Positions 33,548 to 44,586 are shown, counted from the first letter of the stretch. The stretch: 64,000 bases of DNA from Promicromonospora thailandica (GCF_024171955.1 NZ_JAMTCS010000004.1:248001-312000), one strand, 5' to 3'. Numbers and translations are program-made. The notes: generated by a model from the letters alone, not told the origin.

Positions 33548-35824
33548 TCATGTCCGCTCCAGGAACTCCTCCTGGTCCTCGTCGAGCTGGGCCCGGATTG
33601 CGGCGGCGAGCTCGGGGAACTCGGCCAGGTCGGGCGAGGCCCGCACGACGTCGTTCGCCGCGGTGCGCGCCTCCTCGATCAGGCCGGCGTCCTTGACCAC
33701 CCGGAGCAGGCGCAGCGAGCTGGCCCGCCCGGACTGCGCGGCGCCGAGCACGTCGCCCTCGCTGCGCAGCTCGAGGTCGAGGTTGGCGAGCTCGAAGCCG
33801 TCGGTGGTGCGGGTCATGGCCTCCAGCCGGGCGAAGGCGGGGGTGCCGGGCTCGGCGTCGGACACGAGGAGGCACAGGCCGGGGTCGGTGCCGCGGCCGA
33901 CGCGCCCGCGGAGCTGGTGGAGCTGGGAGATGCCGAACCGGTCGGCGTCGAAGATGACCATGGCGGTGGCCTCGGGGACGTCCACGCCGACCTCGACCAC
34001 GGTGGTCGAGACGAGCACGGGTGCCTCGCCGGAGGCGAACCGGGCCATGGCGGCGTCCTTCTGGTCGGGCGGCATCTGCCCGTGCAGGACGCCGACCTCG
34101 ACTCCGGCCAGCTCGGGCCGCCCCCGGAGCTCCTCGACGACCTCGAGCACGGCGCGCAGCGGCGTGCGCTCGGCGCCGGAGCCCGGGTCGGCGGCATCGC
34201 CGAGGTCGAGGAACTCGGGCACGTCGTCGAAGTCGGCGCCCGCGGTGCGCCGCGGGCCCGCCGCGTCCTCGTCGGGGTGGATGCGCGCGCACACGACGTA
34301 CGCGCGGCGTCCGGCGTCGACCTCCTCGCGGACCCGGGCCCAGGTGCGGTCGGTCCAGCGGACGTTGCCCGCGGGCACGGCGACGGTGGTGATGCCCGCG
34401 CGGCCGGCCGGCACCTCGGTGAGGGACGACGTCTCCAGGTCGCCGAAGACCGTCATCGCGACGGTGCGCGGGATGGGCGTGGCGGTCATGACCAGCAGGT
34501 GGGGCGACACGCGCCCCTTGGCGCGCAGCGCGTCCCGCTGCTCGACGCCGAACCGGTGCTGCTCGTCGACGACGACGAGGCCGAGGTCGGCGAACTGCAC
34601 CTGCTCCGACAGCAGCGCGTGCGTGCCGACGACGATGCCCGCCTCGCCGCTCGCGGCCTGCAGCAGGGCCTCCTTGCGGGCCTTGGCGCCGAGCGAGCCC
34701 GTGAGCAGCGCGACCCGGGTGCTCGCGCCGCTGCGCTCGGACCCGAACAGCGTGCCGCCCTCGGCCAGCGGCCCGAGCAGGCTCCGCAGGGTGCGGGCGT
34801 GCTGCGCCGCGAGCACCTCCGTGGGGGCCAGCAGCGCGGCCTGACCGCCGGCGTCGACCACCTGGAGCATGGCGCGCAGGGCCACCACCGTCTTGCCGCT
34901 GCCCACCTCGCCCTGCAGCAGGCGGTGCATGGGGCGCGGGTCGGCCAGCTCGGCGGCGATCTCGGCACCGACCGCGCGCTGCCCGTCGGTGAGCGTGAAC
35001 GGCAGCGACGCGTCGAACTCGGCCAGCAGGCCGGGCGTGCCCGCGGGCAGCGGCGGGCGCGCGGTGGCGTCCTCCGCGGCGGTGCGGGCCCGGCGCTGGG
35101 CCAGCGCCACCTGCAGCACGAACGCCTCCTCGAACCGCATGCGGTGCCGCGCGCGGTAGGCCTCCTCCAGGGTCGCGGGCCGGTGCAGGCTGCGCAGCGC
35201 CGCGGCCCGGCCGGGCAGGCGCTGGGCCTCGCGCACCCCGTCCGGCACGGGGTCGGGCACGTCGTCGTCGGTCAGCGTGTCCAGGACGACGCGCAGCGCG
35301 CCCTGGATCTTCCAGCTCGGGATGCCCGCGGCCGCCGGGTAGATCGGGATGGGCTTGGTGGCGTGCTCCAGCAGGGCCTCGTCGCTGTCGAGGTCGGCCT
35401 CCTCACCCATCAGCGTGAAGTCCGGGTGCGTGAGCTGGCGTGTGCCGCGGTACAGGCCCACGGTGCCCGTGAACAGGCCCGTGGCGCCCGGCACCAGGCG
35501 CTTCTCGTGGCTGTAGAGCGAGCCGCGGTGCTTGCCGAAGAAGGTGAGCGACAGACGGCTGCTGCCGTCGGTGACCACGACCTCCATGAGCGCACCCTTG
35601 CGGTTGCGCATGGGCCGCACGGTCGCCTGCTCGACCCGGGCCAGGATCGTGACGTGCTCGCCCACCTGGAGCGCCGCGATGTCCTCCAGGGCGCCCGGGT
35701 CGGCGTACCGGCGCGGGTAGTGGCCCAGCAGGTCGCCCACGGTACGCAGGCCGAGCTTGCCCAGGGCGGTCGCGGTGCGCTTGTCGAAGGCGCGCTCCAG
35801 CCGCTCGTCGGTCCGCGCGGTCAT
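33548..35824 (-). CDS. recG: ATP-dependent DNA helicase RecG
   Basis: 758 residues. RecG reverses stalled forks and branch-migrates Holliday junctions. The wedge/OB domain lies at about 20-170 (TVGDLLGHYPRRYADPG, MEVVVTDGSSRLSLTFFGKH). Helicase motifs follow: Walker A LLQGEVGSGKTVVALRA near 310, VVDEQHRFGVEQRDAL near 425 (DEQH box), motif III VMTATPIPRTVAM, and RGRVGRGTDPGLCLL (motif VI) near 640. Insertions of acidic/Ala-rich residues are seen around 520-545. The ATG overlaps the DAK2 gene stop (ATGA). Confidence 0.97.
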   Translation of the reverse strand: MTARTDERLERAFDKRTATALGKLGLRTVGDLLGHYPRRYADPGALEDIAALQVGEHVTILARVEQATVRPMRNRKGALMEVVVTDGSSRLSLTFFGKHRGSLYSHEKRLVPGATGLFTGTVGLYRGTRQLTHPDFTLMGEEADLDSDEALLEHATKPIPIYPAAAGIPSWKIQGALRVVLDTLTDDDVPDPVPDGVREAQRLPGRAAALRSLHRPATLEEAYRARHRMRFEEAFVLQVALAQRRARTAAEDATARPPLPAGTPGLLAEFDASLPFTLTDGQRAVGAEIAAELADPRPMHRLLQGEVGSGKTVVALRAMLQVVDAGGQAALLAPTEVLAAQHARTLRSLLGPLAEGGTLFGSERSGASTRVALLTGSLGAKARKEALLQAASGEAGIVVGTHALLSEQVQFADLGLVVVDEQHRFGVEQRDALRAKGRVSPHLLVMTATPIPRTVAMTVFGDLETSSLTEVPAGRAGITTVAVPAGNVRWTDRTWARVREEVDAGRRAYVVCARIHPDEDAAGPRRTAGADFDDVPEFLDLGDAADPGSGAERTPLRAVLEVVEELRGRPELAGVEVGVLHGQMPPDQKDAAMARFASGEAPVLVSTTVVEVGVDVPEATAMVIFDADRFGISQLHQLRGRVGRGTDPGLCLLVSDAEPGTPAFARLEAMTRTTDGFELANLDLELRSEGDVLGAAQSGRASSLRLLRVVKDAGLIEEARTAANDVVRASPDLAEFPELAAAIRAQLDEDQEEFLERT

Positions 35825-37560
35825 GCCTCCCCCTCCACGCCCAGGTGCACCTCGTCGCCCGGCCTGCCCGTCGGCAGCACCACGAGCTCGGCCTCGGGCG
35901 CCCGCTCGGCCAGCACCGCGGCGAGCCGCCCGGGCAGGTCGGCCGGGACGTCCGTGTCCAGCAGGGCCGTCACGACGGTGGTGCCGGGCCCCGCCGCGGC
36001 ACGCAGGGCCTCGGCGGCACCCGCACCGCGTGCGGTCGTGACGGCGAGGCCCGCGAACGCCTCGGCGACGACGCCCGGGGCGTCGACCGGCTCCGCGGGG
36101 TCGTCAGCGTGCGGCACGCCGAGCGGCAGCACGGTGCCGAGGGCGGCGAGCGCCACCACGGCGTGCACGTCGGACGGCGTCACCACGGCCACCACCTCGT
36201 CCACGTCGGACGGCGAACCGGTACCGGCGGCCGCCGTGTCCGCGGGCCCGGGCACCACCGCGCCCGGGGCGCCCGGCGCCGCCGCCTCCGGGCCGAGGTA
36301 CAGCACCCGGCGCGCGCCCGTGGACGCGGCCGCCCGCCCGACGTCGTCCGTCGTCAGCGGCTCGACCACGCTGCCGATGCCGCCCGTGAGCAGCACGACG
36401 GCGCCCGCGTGCGCCAGCTCCGCCGCGGGCGCGGGCGCGGACGTCGCGACGACGACGCCCCACTCGTGCCGGCCCACCGCCTCCAGGTGCCGCACGTGCA
36501 CCTGGGACAGCGAGCCCGACCGGGCCGCCTCGGCCGCGACGGCGAGCGCCTCGTCGAGCCGGTCGGTGTGGACGTGGCCCTGCCAGACGGCCGCGCCCGT
36601 CCCGGTGTCCCCGCCGACCACGACCACGGAGTCGCCCACCGCGGCGAGCGCGGCCCGCAGCCCGGCGGCCACCGGTTCGGCGGCGTCGCCGCCCGGCCCG
36701 GCGAGCACGAACATGAGCTCCAGCGCGCCCGGTCCGGTGCCGTGCGACGCGCCGGCGTCCGGCACGTCGTCCGGCGAGAGGTCCGGCGGCGCCGCGCCGT
36801 CGAGGAGCTGGTCCAGGTTCACGGGGTCCATGCTGCCGCCCACCACTGACACCCCGCCCGGCGGAGAGCCCGCAGAGCCCGCGCCGCTCCCGTCCGCGAC
36901 GGCCGCGACCAGCGCGTCGAGCACGAGCACCAGGCCCAGCGCCCCGGCGTCGAGCACGCCCGCGGTGCGCAGCACGTCGAGCTCCTCCCGGCTCGCCCGC
37001 GCGGCGGTGCGGGCGGCGGCCGCCGCGGCGGCCACGACACGGCCGTCGGGACCGGCGGCGTCCGGACCCGCCTCGGCCGCCCGGGCCGCGGCCGCCGCGG
37101 CGTCGGCGGCCGTGAGGATGGTGCCCTCGGCGGGCCGCTCGACCGCGGACCGGGCGGAGGTCGCGGCGCGCGTGAGCAGGTCGGCCGCGGTGCCGCCGTG
37201 CCGGGCGGCGACCGCCAGGCCGCGCAGCCACTCGCTGAGGATCACGCCGGAGTTGCCACGCGCACCCAGCAGGGCCGCGCGCGCGAGCACCGCCAGCAGC
37301 CGCGGCCCCGCGGTGTCGCCGGGGGCGGCCTCGACGGCTCGCAGCCCCTCGCGCAGGGTCAGGTAGAGGTTGGTGCCGGTGTCGGCATCCGCCACCGGGA
37401 ACACGTTGACGCGGTCGATCGCGGCGCGCTCGCGGCGCAAAGCGGTCGCCGCGCCCCGGGTCCAGGCGCGCACCACGGCCGCGTCGTCGAGACGGACGCC
37501 CGCGGGGGACGGCTCCGGGCCGGGACCGGCCGTCCTGCTGCCGCTGTCGACGTCGGTCAC
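35821..37560 (-). CDS. DAK2 domain-containing protein (FakA/YloV-like)
   Basis: 579 residues. The N-terminal DAK2/DhaL-type kinase domain has [19 protein letters not shown] (three aspartates for Mg-ATP) and [16 protein letters not shown] middle region and a C-terminal roughly 200-residue part correspond to the FakA-like C-terminal domain. In Firmicutes FakA phosphorylates fatty acids delivered by FakB/DegV proteins. In actinobacteria the gene sits between rpmB and recG, as here, and its substrate is less clear. No DegV-like gene is in the window. The GTG at 37560 follows AGGAGGG with 6-nt spacing. Sequence is unusually alanine-rich. Confidence 0.9.
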   Translation of the reverse strand: MTDVDSGSRTAGPGPEPSPAGVRLDDAAVVRAWTRGAATALRRERAAIDRVNVFPVADADTGTNLYLTLREGLRAVEAAPGDTAGPRLLAVLARAALLGARGNSGVILSEWLRGLAVAARHGGTAADLLTRAATSARSAVERPAEGTILTAADAAAAAARAAEAGPDAAGPDGRVVAAAAAAARTAARASREELDVLRTAGVLDAGALGLVLVLDALVAAVADGSGAGSAGSPPGGVSVVGGSMDPVNLDQLLDGAAPPDLSPDDVPDAGASHGTGPGALELMFVLAGPGGDAAEPVAAGLRAALAAVGDSVVVVGGDTGTGAAVWQGHVHTDRLDEALAVAAEAARSGSLSQVHVRHLEAVGRHEWGVVVATSAPAPAAELAHAGAVVLLTGGIGSVVEPLTTDDVGRAAASTGARRVLYLGPEAAAPGAPGAVVPGPADTAAAGTGSPSDVDEVVAVVTPSDVHAVVALAALGTVLPLGVPHADDPAEPVDAPGVVAEAFAGLAVTTARGAGAAEALRAAAGPGTTVVTALLDTDVPADLPGRLAAVLAERAPEAELVVLPTGRPGDEVHLGVEGEA

Positions 37561-37690
37561 GCTCGGCCCTCCTGGGTGTCCACGGGAAACGGATCCCACC
37601 GTACCCAGCGGCCACGACGCTCGCGTGCGCCCGTCCACAGGCCGCGCCGGTCGCGGCGACCGGTGTGACGCACGACGTGACCGCTACGGT

Positions 37691-37720
37691 TTGAGGGGGT
37701 GGCCCGCGATCGGGTACTCT
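37691..37720 (+). promoter_or_regulatory. Promoter for rpmB
   Basis: TTGAGG (37691-37696) and TACTCT (37715-37720) with an 18-bp spacer face rpmB. The transcript would have a leader of about 117 nt. A GTCGTGC/GCACGAC inverted repeat (37797-37829) lies within it, just before the CAGGAG ribosome site. Confidence 0.5.
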
Positions 37721-37843
37721 GTCGAAGTTGCCTGGTACGCCGAGAAGCGTTGTCCGCTCCGAGGCCGTCCGGGCGTCCCCCTCAGACCATCATCACGTCG
37801 TGCTGTCGTTATGCACAGGCGTGCACGACATTCAGGAGACACC

Positions 37844-38041
37844 GTGGCTGCCAACTGCGACGTCTGCGGCAAGGGCCCGGGCTTCGGGCACAGCGTTTCG
37901 CACTCCCACATCCGCACCAAGCGCCGCTGGAACCCGAACATCCAGCGCGTCCGCGCGATCGTGGGCGGGACCCCCAAGCGCGTCAACGTGTGCACCTCCT
38001 GCCTCAAGGCCGGCAAGGTCACGCGCAAGGTCTCGGCCTGA
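37844..38041 (+). CDS. rpmB: 50S ribosomal protein L28
   Basis: A 65-residue bL28. [20 protein letters not shown] and [20 protein letters not shown] are family blocks. CDVC and CTSC pairs mark the zinc-binding (C+) form. The GTG at 37844 follows CAGGAG. It is divergent from the DAK2-recG genes, the usual actinobacterial arrangement, and is followed by a terminator hairpin. Confidence 0.98.
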   Translation: MAANCDVCGKGPGFGHSVSHSHIRTKRRWNPNIQRVRAIVGGTPKRVNVCTSCLKAGKVTRKVSA

Positions 38042-38089
38042 CGCTGCCGCAGCCGGGTCGCTGACGCGATCCGACAGTATTCGTTCGAC

Positions 38090-38121
38090 GACGCCCGCCG
38101 GGTCACCTGGCGGGCGTCTTC
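38090..38121 (+). terminator. Terminator after rpmB
   Basis: A 10-bp stem (GACGCCCGCC at 38090-38099 with GGCGGGCGTC at 38109-38118) and a 9-nt loop, followed by TTCGTCGTT. It lies about 50 nt after the rpmB stop. Confidence 0.75.
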
Positions 38122-38195
38122 GTCGTTCCCGTACTCTGTAAACCCGGCCCAAAGAAGTGGTTGCGCCGGCCTTCACAGGGTGAAAAGGTGAGGTC

Positions 38196-38708
38196 ATGAT
38201 GGCACCGGAAGATGTGACCATCCGCCCAGCAACGACGACCGACGCCGAGGCCATCGCTCGTGTCGACATCGCATCCTGGCGTGGTGCTTACTCAGAGATC
38301 CTGTCCGACTCCTACCTGGCTTCGCTGGACGTGGCGGAGCGTGCCGGCCAGTGGACCGCGGCCGTCTCCGCGCGCGACACGACCGTGCTCGTCGCCGAGG
38401 ACGAGCGCGGCCCGGTCGGCTTCACCAGCGTGGGCCCGTCGCGTGACGAGGACGCCGAACCCGGCGACCTCGAGATCTACGCGATCTACCTGCACCCCCG
38501 TGCCTGGGGCACCGGCGTGGCGCGCGACCTGATGCGCACCGCCCTGGACGGCCTCGCCCCCGGCACGGTCGTGAGCCTCTGGATCCTGGAGGGCAACGAC
38601 CGCGCGCAGCACTTCTACCGGCGTCACGGCTTCCAGCCCGACGGCACCGAACGCATCGACGAGATCGGCGGCCGCCCGCTGAAGCAGCTCCGCTTCCGCA
38701 AGGGCTGA
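38196..38708 (+). CDS. GNAT family N-acetyltransferase
   Basis: 170 residues with the GNAT fold, which uses acetyl-CoA to acylate an amine. TIRPATTTDAEAIARVDIAS is the family opening. The acetyl-CoA-binding loop is YLHPRAWGTGVARDLM near residue 92 (the R-x-x-G-x-G/A turn). RAQHFYRRHGFQPDGTER is motif B. The substrate is unknown; the RVDIASWRGAYSEILSDSYL segment is common in a broad subgroup of small-molecule acetyltransferases. The ATG follows AAGGTGAGG. It is convergent with thiL, 19 nt away. Confidence 0.9.
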   Translation: MMAPEDVTIRPATTTDAEAIARVDIASWRGAYSEILSDSYLASLDVAERAGQWTAAVSARDTTVLVAEDERGPVGFTSVGPSRDEDAEPGDLEIYAIYLHPRAWGTGVARDLMRTALDGLAPGTVVSLWILEGNDRAQHFYRRHGFQPDGTERIDEIGGRPLKQLRFRKG

Positions 38709-38727
38709 CACCGGGCCGCCCGGGCCG

Positions 38728-39804
38728 TCACGCCCGGAAGTGGTCCCAGCCCGGCGTCACGGCGGGCGCCGCGCCACCGATGGTGACGCGCGCCGCCGGG
38801 GCCGACTCACCCGCCTCCAGCACCCGGCCGACGGCGGACCAGCCCGCGGGCAGCGCCGTCCCGGCCGGGAAGGTCGCGAGCAGGCCGTGGTCCTCTCCCC
38901 CGGACCAGACCCACGTGTCGGTGAGGCCGTCGATGTCGGCGCGCCCCGGCCCCCAGCCGGGGTCGCCGAGCCCGGCCGCCGCCGCCACGGCGCGGGCCGC
39001 GGAGCGCAGCGTGTCCCGGTCCGCGGCGAACGCGGCGGGGTCGAGGTCGATCCGGACGCCGCTCGCCCGGGCGACCCGCCCGGCGTCGCGCAGCAGGCCG
39101 TCGGAGACGTCGAGCATCGCCGTGGCCCCCGCCACGGCGGCCGCGGTGCCCGCGGCCAGGGGTGGGTCGGGCCGCAGGTGCGCCGCGACGAGCCGTTCCC
39201 ACGCGTCCTCCAGCACCACGCCGTCGGCCACCTCGAGCGGAACTGCCGCCAGCGGGGCCCGCACCAGCCCGGCCTCCAGGAGCGCCAGCCCGGCCGCCGA
39301 CCAGCCGCGGACCCCGGCGTGCGCCACGACGTCGCCGGGCCGCGCCCCCGACCGGAGCACGGGCGCCCGGCCCTCGAGGTCACCGTGCACGGTGATGCTC
39401 ACCACGAGCAGCGGCCCGCCCGCCAGGTCGCCGCCGACGGCACCCGCACCGACGGGCGCGCAGCCGTCGGCCAGGCCCCGGGCGAGCCCCGTCACCCAGT
39501 CGAGCTCGGTCTCGCCCGGCACCACGAGCGAGGTCACCAGCGCCGTCGGACGCGCGCCCATGGCCGCGACGTCGGCGAGGTTCTGCGCGGCGGCGCGCCG
39601 CCCGACGTCGTACCCCGTGGACCAGCGGGTGCGGAAGTGGCGGTCCTCGACCAGCACGTCGGTCGAGACGACGTACCGCCCGTCGGGGGCCGCGAGGACG
39701 GCGGCGTCGTCCCCCGGCCCGACCAGCGTGCTGCTGCCGCGCGGCAGCAGGGGCACGATGCGGTCGAGGATCTGCTCCTCGGAGAGGTCACGGACGAGGG
39801 TCAC
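38728..39804 (-). CDS. thiL: Thiamine-phosphate kinase
   Basis: 358 residues. It phosphorylates thiamine monophosphate to thiamine diphosphate, the last step of cofactor synthesis. The ATP-binding start VGPGDDAAVLAAPDGRYVVS, DVLVEDRHFRTRW, and AAAQNLADVAAMGARPTALV are ThiL signatures. LDVSDGLLRDAGRVA is the metal/ATP site near residue 230, and WSGGEDHGLLATFP follows. The GTG at 39804 is the first usable start. No other thi gene is nearby. It is divergent from the DUF3515 gene by about 97 nt. Confidence 0.95.
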   Translation of the reverse strand: MTLVRDLSEEQILDRIVPLLPRGSSTLVGPGDDAAVLAAPDGRYVVSTDVLVEDRHFRTRWSTGYDVGRRAAAQNLADVAAMGARPTALVTSLVVPGETELDWVTGLARGLADGCAPVGAGAVGGDLAGGPLLVVSITVHGDLEGRAPVLRSGARPGDVVAHAGVRGWSAAGLALLEAGLVRAPLAAVPLEVADGVVLEDAWERLVAAHLRPDPPLAAGTAAAVAGATAMLDVSDGLLRDAGRVARASGVRIDLDPAAFAADRDTLRSAARAVAAAAGLGDPGWGPGRADIDGLTDTWVWSGGEDHGLLATFPAGTALPAGWSAVGRVLEAGESAPAARVTIGGAAPAVTPGWDHFRA

Positions 39805-39901
39805 GGGTAGACCCTAGGTGACCGGGGCGCGAGCGCACCGCCGGAGCCAGGCACGGGGCAGGCACGGGACGGGCGCGATCGCGGGCGGGTAACGTGTCTC
39901 C

Positions 39902-40378
39902 GTGCTTCCTGCCCGATTCGTCACCACACCGACCGCCGCCGCTCTCGTGATCCTGGCGCTGGCCGGGTGCGCACGGACCATCGGCGTGGAGGTCGCGCCG
40001 CACGCCGCGGAGCCCGAGTGCGCGGACGTCATGCTCGCCGTCCCCGACGAGCTCGGCACCGACCTGCCGAAGGTGCGGACCAGCTCCCAGGCCACGGCGG
40101 CCTGGGGCGAGCCCGGAGCCGCCGTCACCATGCGGTGCGGCGTCGAGCAGATCGGCCCGTCGGCGGACTGCCAGCAGGTGGACTCCGGCGACGGGACCAC
40201 CGTCGACTGGATCGTGACCACCGACGACGCGGGCACGTGGTCGTTCGTCACCTACGGCCGGGACCCCGCCGTCGAGGTGCTCGTGCCGCCCGCGGTCACC
40301 GAGGACCACTCGACGTCGTTCATCGCGGATCTCGCCCAGGCCGTGTCCCAGGTACCTGCCACGAAGGAGTGTCAGTGA
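39902..40378 (+). CDS. DUF3515 family lipoprotein
   Basis: 158 residues. A short signal peptide ends in the lipobox LALAGC (Cys near residue 23), so the mature protein is lipid-anchored outside the membrane. The rest resembles the actinobacterial DUF3515 family, with PECADVMLAVPDELG and the paired cysteines in MRCGVEQIGPSADCQQVD. Role unknown; the family is often found near thiL and ddl, as here. The GTG start is chosen because it gives the signal peptide. Its stop overlaps the TetR start (GTGA), and an AAGGAG for that gene lies in its last codons. Confidence 0.85.
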   Translation: MLPARFVTTPTAAALVILALAGCARTIGVEVAPHAAEPECADVMLAVPDELGTDLPKVRTSSQATAAWGEPGAAVTMRCGVEQIGPSADCQQVDSGDGTTVDWIVTTDDAGTWSFVTYGRDPAVEVLVPPAVTEDHSTSFIADLAQAVSQVPATKECQ

Positions 40379-41127
40379 GCCCGATCACCGAAGAGGCCCC
40401 GACCGTCCAGTCCCGGCGCGAGCGCCTGCGCGACGAGCTGCGCCGCGACGTGCTCGCCGCCGCGCGGCACCAGCTCGCCGGCCAGCACGGGCTGAGCAAG
40501 CTCACCATGGCGGCCGTCGCCAAGGAGGTCGGCGTCACGCCGCCCGCGCTGTACCGGCACTTCGAGAACCGGCAGGACGTCATCGCGCAGCTGTGCGTGC
40601 TGATCGTCGAGGAGGTGCTGGAGCACCTCCGCGCCGCCGTCGCGCGCCAGGAGCCGGGCGACGTCGCGGCGGCCCTGGTGGCCTCGACCCGCGCCTCGCT
40701 CGACTGGGCCGTGCGCAACCCCGCCGAGTTCGACCTGGTCATCGGGTCGGGCATCCGCTCGGAGCTGCCCGACGGCACGGCGAGCCACGAGCTGCAGCGG
40801 CGCATGTCGGAGATGGTCGGCGGCCACTACGTGCCGCTGTTCCGCACGCTCGCGGCCGACGGCGTGCCGCACCCCGCCGACGACGAGATCGCGCCCGCGC
40901 TGGCCGAGCAGGTGCGGCAGTACCGCGACGCCGTGGGCGGACCGGACCTGCCGCTCGGCGTCGCCTACCTCATGGTCACCGCCTGGCGGCAGGTCTACGG
41001 CCTGCAGTGCATGGCCGTGTACGGACACCAGGAGTTCGCGTTCGGCGACCACGTGGCGCTGCACGAGGACATGGTCGCGGCGCTCCTGGGGCAGATGGGC
41101 CTGGACCCGCACCCGACGGTCCGCTGA
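40375..41127 (+). CDS. TetR/AcrR family transcriptional regulator
   Basis: 250 residues. An N-terminal helix-turn-helix (about 20-70) reads LRRDVLAAARHQLAGQHG, then LTMAAVAKEVGVTPPALYRH and FENRQDVIAQL, the TetR signature. The C-terminal part resembles the WHG-type ligand domain (DWAVRNPAEFDLVIGSG, AYLMVTAWRQVYGLQCMAVY). The GTG at 40375 lies 5 nt after AAGGAG; a GTG two codons upstream is also possible. It is coupled to the DUF3515 lipoprotein and ends 3 nt from a convergent gene. Targets are unknown. Confidence 0.92.
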   Translation: MSPITEEAPTVQSRRERLRDELRRDVLAAARHQLAGQHGLSKLTMAAVAKEVGVTPPALYRHFENRQDVIAQLCVLIVEEVLEHLRAAVARQEPGDVAAALVASTRASLDWAVRNPAEFDLVIGSGIRSELPDGTASHELQRRMSEMVGGHYVPLFRTLAADGVPHPADDEIAPALAEQVRQYRDAVGGPDLPLGVAYLMVTAWRQVYGLQCMAVYGHQEFAFGDHVALHEDMVAALLGQMGLDPHPTVR

Positions 41128-41130
41128 GCA

Positions 41131-41664
41131 TCAGCGCACCATCGAGTCCTTGCCCGCCTCCAGCGTGTGGAGCTGGTCCGCGTTGGAGATGAGCTGCACC
41201 GTGCCGCGGTAGGAGATCGACGGGTCCTTCATCGCGGCGCTCACCAGCTCGGCCAGCGCCGCGAGGTGCCGGTCGTCGTGCGCGCAGATGCGGTGCACGT
41301 GCTGCGACGCCGTGACCATCTGCAGGGCGTACACCGGGTACCGCCACACGGGCTTCCAGAACGGGGTCTGCTGCCAGAGGCGGGCCGCGGGCCAGGCCAG
41401 CCCGGCGCAGCCCATGGCGAGGGCCGCCTCCCACGGGATGCCGTCCGCGCCCGCCATCCGGAGCAGCAGCACCACGACCGCGACGATGGCGAACGGGTAC
41501 GCCACCTGGTTCGCCCACGCCCCGATCGGCTGCGGCCGGGCCACGGTGATCACCTCGAGCCGCATGACGTTGCTCAGCGCGAAGGACGTGAGCCCGATGG
41601 TGAGCACCCCGTTCGCGACCCGTACCTCACGCACCGCGTACCGGTAGCGCGGCTCGCCCAGCAT
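41131..41664 (-). CDS. DUF6232-like membrane protein
   Basis: 177 residues. The N-terminal 50 residues (YRYAVREVRVANGVLTIGLT, then NVMRLEVITV) look like a small beta domain resembling DUF6232. Two hydrophobic helices follow at about 55-70 and 78-95. A cytoplasmic C-terminal part has HVHRICAHDDRHLAALAELV and a short beta/helix end. Function unknown. It ends 3 nt from the TetR stop on the other strand. The assignment to DUF6232 is from memory of the family pattern and is tentative. Confidence 0.7.
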   Translation of the reverse strand: MLGEPRYRYAVREVRVANGVLTIGLTSFALSNVMRLEVITVARPQPIGAWANQVAYPFAIVAVVVLLLRMAGADGIPWEAALAMGCAGLAWPAARLWQQTPFWKPVWRYPVYALQMVTASQHVHRICAHDDRHLAALAELVSAAMKDPSISYRGTVQLISNADQLHTLEAGKDSMVR

Positions 41665-41726
41665 CCTGCCTCCTCAGCACCCGCGCCGGACCGTCCCGGC
41701 GCTGGTGAGAGGCAGGGTACAGCCGA

Positions 41727-42881
<1,155 letters not shown>

Positions 42882-42891
42882 TACCGGACCA

Positions 42892-44469
42892 CTACCCCGC
42901 CGCCCGGAGATCCTTGCGCAGGATCTTGCCGGACGCCGACTTCGGCACCGCCTCGATGAACTCCACGGCCCGCACCTTCTTGTACGGCGCCACCTGCTCG
43001 GCGACGAACTCCATGACGTCGCGCGCGGTCAGCGTCGCGCCCGGCGCCGTCACCACGTACGCCTTGGGCACCTCGCCGGCCTCCTCGTCGGGCAGGCCGA
43101 TCACCGCCGCGTCGGCGATCCCGGGGTGCGACAGCAGCAGCGCCTCCAGCTCGGCGGGCGGCACCTGGTAGCCCTTGTACTTGATGAGCTCCTTGAGCCG
43201 GTCCACCACGCGGAAGACACCGTCGGCGTCGACCGTGACGATGTCGCCGGTGTGCAGGAACCCGTCGGGCTCCAGCGTCTCCGCGGTGGCCTGCGGGTTG
43301 CCGAGGTAGCCGACCATGACATTCGGCCCGCGGCACAGCAGCTCGCCCGCCCCGGAGACGCCCTCGGCGGGCTGCTGGATCTCCGTGCCCGTGGCCGGGT
43401 CGACGATCCGCGCCTCCATGCCGGCCACGAGCAGGCCGACGGTGCCGGGCGAGATGTCGGGGCGGTCCACGGGGATGACGTGCGAGACCGGCGACATCTC
43501 GGTCATGCCGTACCCCTGCAGCACCCGCACGTCCAGCCGGTCCCGGACCGCCGCGGCGAGCTTCTCGTCGAGCGGCGCGGCACCCGACAGCACGGCCCGC
43601 ACGCTGGACGTGTCGTGCTCGGCCACCAGCGGGTGCTTGGCGAGCGCGAGCGCGATGGGCGGGGCCACGAACAGGAACGTCGCCCGGTGCTCCTGGATCA
43701 CGCCGAGGTACTGCGCGAGGTCGAACCGCGGCAGGGTGACGAGCCGCGCCCGGGTGCGCAGGGCCAGGTTCAGCAGCACGGTCATGCCGTAGATGTGGAA
43801 GAACGGCAGCACGCACGGCACCACGTCGTCGCGGCCCACGCCGATCAGCAGGGACTGCTCCACGTTCGCCACGAGGTTGGTGTGCGTGAGCATGACGCCC
43901 TTGGGCCGGCCCGTGGTGCCCGACGAGTAGGGCAGCACCGCGAGGTGCGTCGCCGGGTCGAACGACACGTCGGGCGCGGGGTGCGGATCGGCGAGCAGGT
44001 CGGCCAGCGAGGTGTACCCCTCGGCGCCGTCGAGCACCACCACCTGGTCCGCGGACAGGCCCGCGCCCGTGGCGCCCGCCTCGCCGGCGGCCAGCAGGGG
44101 CGACACGGTGACCAGCAGCCGCGCCCCGGAGTCGGCGAGCTGCTTGGTGATCTCGGGGCCGCTGGCCAGGGCGTTGACGGTGGTCACCGTGATCCCCGCA
44201 CGCAGCAGACCGTGGAACACGGTCACGTAGGCGGGCACGTTCGGCGCGTGCAGGGCCACGACGTCGCCGACGCCGAACCCCCGCGCCGCGACCGCGCCCG
44301 CCAGGGTGTCGATCTGCGCCAGGAGGGAGCGGAACGTCGTCGTCGCGCCGCTCACCCCGTCCACCACGGCGACCCGGTCGAGGTCGTCGGGCGCGACGTC
44401 GCCGAACAGGTACTCGTGGAGGCTGACGCGCGGGACGTCGACGTCGGGAAGCTGGCTGCGGACCACCAT
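42892..44469 (-). CDS. AMP-dependent acyl-CoA synthetase (4-coumarate--CoA ligase-like)
   Basis: 525 residues of the ANL superfamily: activates a carboxylate with ATP, then transfers it to CoA. The phosphate-binding motif is LPYSSGTTGRPKG near residue 177, then the VLQGYGMTEMSPV motif near 325, the GFLHTGDIV hinge aspartate near 405, and the adenylation lysine in PKSASGKILRKDL at the C-terminus. ATG 44469 follows GAGGAG with 7-nt spacing, better than the upstream alternatives. It resembles the 4-coumarate/medium-chain acid ligases. The aldehyde dehydrogenase gene precedes it on the same strand, which may supply its acid substrate. Confidence 0.9.
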   Translation of the reverse strand: MVVRSQLPDVDVPRVSLHEYLFGDVAPDDLDRVAVVDGVSGATTTFRSLLAQIDTLAGAVAARGFGVGDVVALHAPNVPAYVTVFHGLLRAGITVTTVNALASGPEITKQLADSGARLLVTVSPLLAAGEAGATGAGLSADQVVVLDGAEGYTSLADLLADPHPAPDVSFDPATHLAVLPYSSGTTGRPKGVMLTHTNLVANVEQSLLIGVGRDDVVPCVLPFFHIYGMTVLLNLALRTRARLVTLPRFDLAQYLGVIQEHRATFLFVAPPIALALAKHPLVAEHDTSSVRAVLSGAAPLDEKLAAAVRDRLDVRVLQGYGMTEMSPVSHVIPVDRPDISPGTVGLLVAGMEARIVDPATGTEIQQPAEGVSGAGELLCRGPNVMVGYLGNPQATAETLEPDGFLHTGDIVTVDADGVFRVVDRLKELIKYKGYQVPPAELEALLLSHPGIADAAVIGLPDEEAGEVPKAYVVTAPGATLTARDVMEFVAEQVAPYKKVRAVEFIEAVPKSASGKILRKDLRAAG

Positions 44470-44586
44470 GGTCGGTCTCCTCGGGCTCGGTCGCCGGACC
44501 TCGTCGTCCGGCACACAGAGCATTGTGGCGGCAGACGGCGCCGTGCGCACGGACCCGCGCGCCCGGCCGCCGTCGTCCGGGGGACC

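Noticed and set aside
31982-37366. A 1,794-codon plus-strand frame
   Set aside because: It is antisense to rsmD, the EEP protein, recG and the DAK2 gene, all with clear family motifs. Its composition is Arg/Ala/Gly-rich noise.
30375-38041. Zur control of L32 and L28 genes
   Set aside because: Both proteins keep all four cysteines (zinc-containing forms), and no Zur-type operator was found before them. Zur usually governs the zinc-free paralogues.
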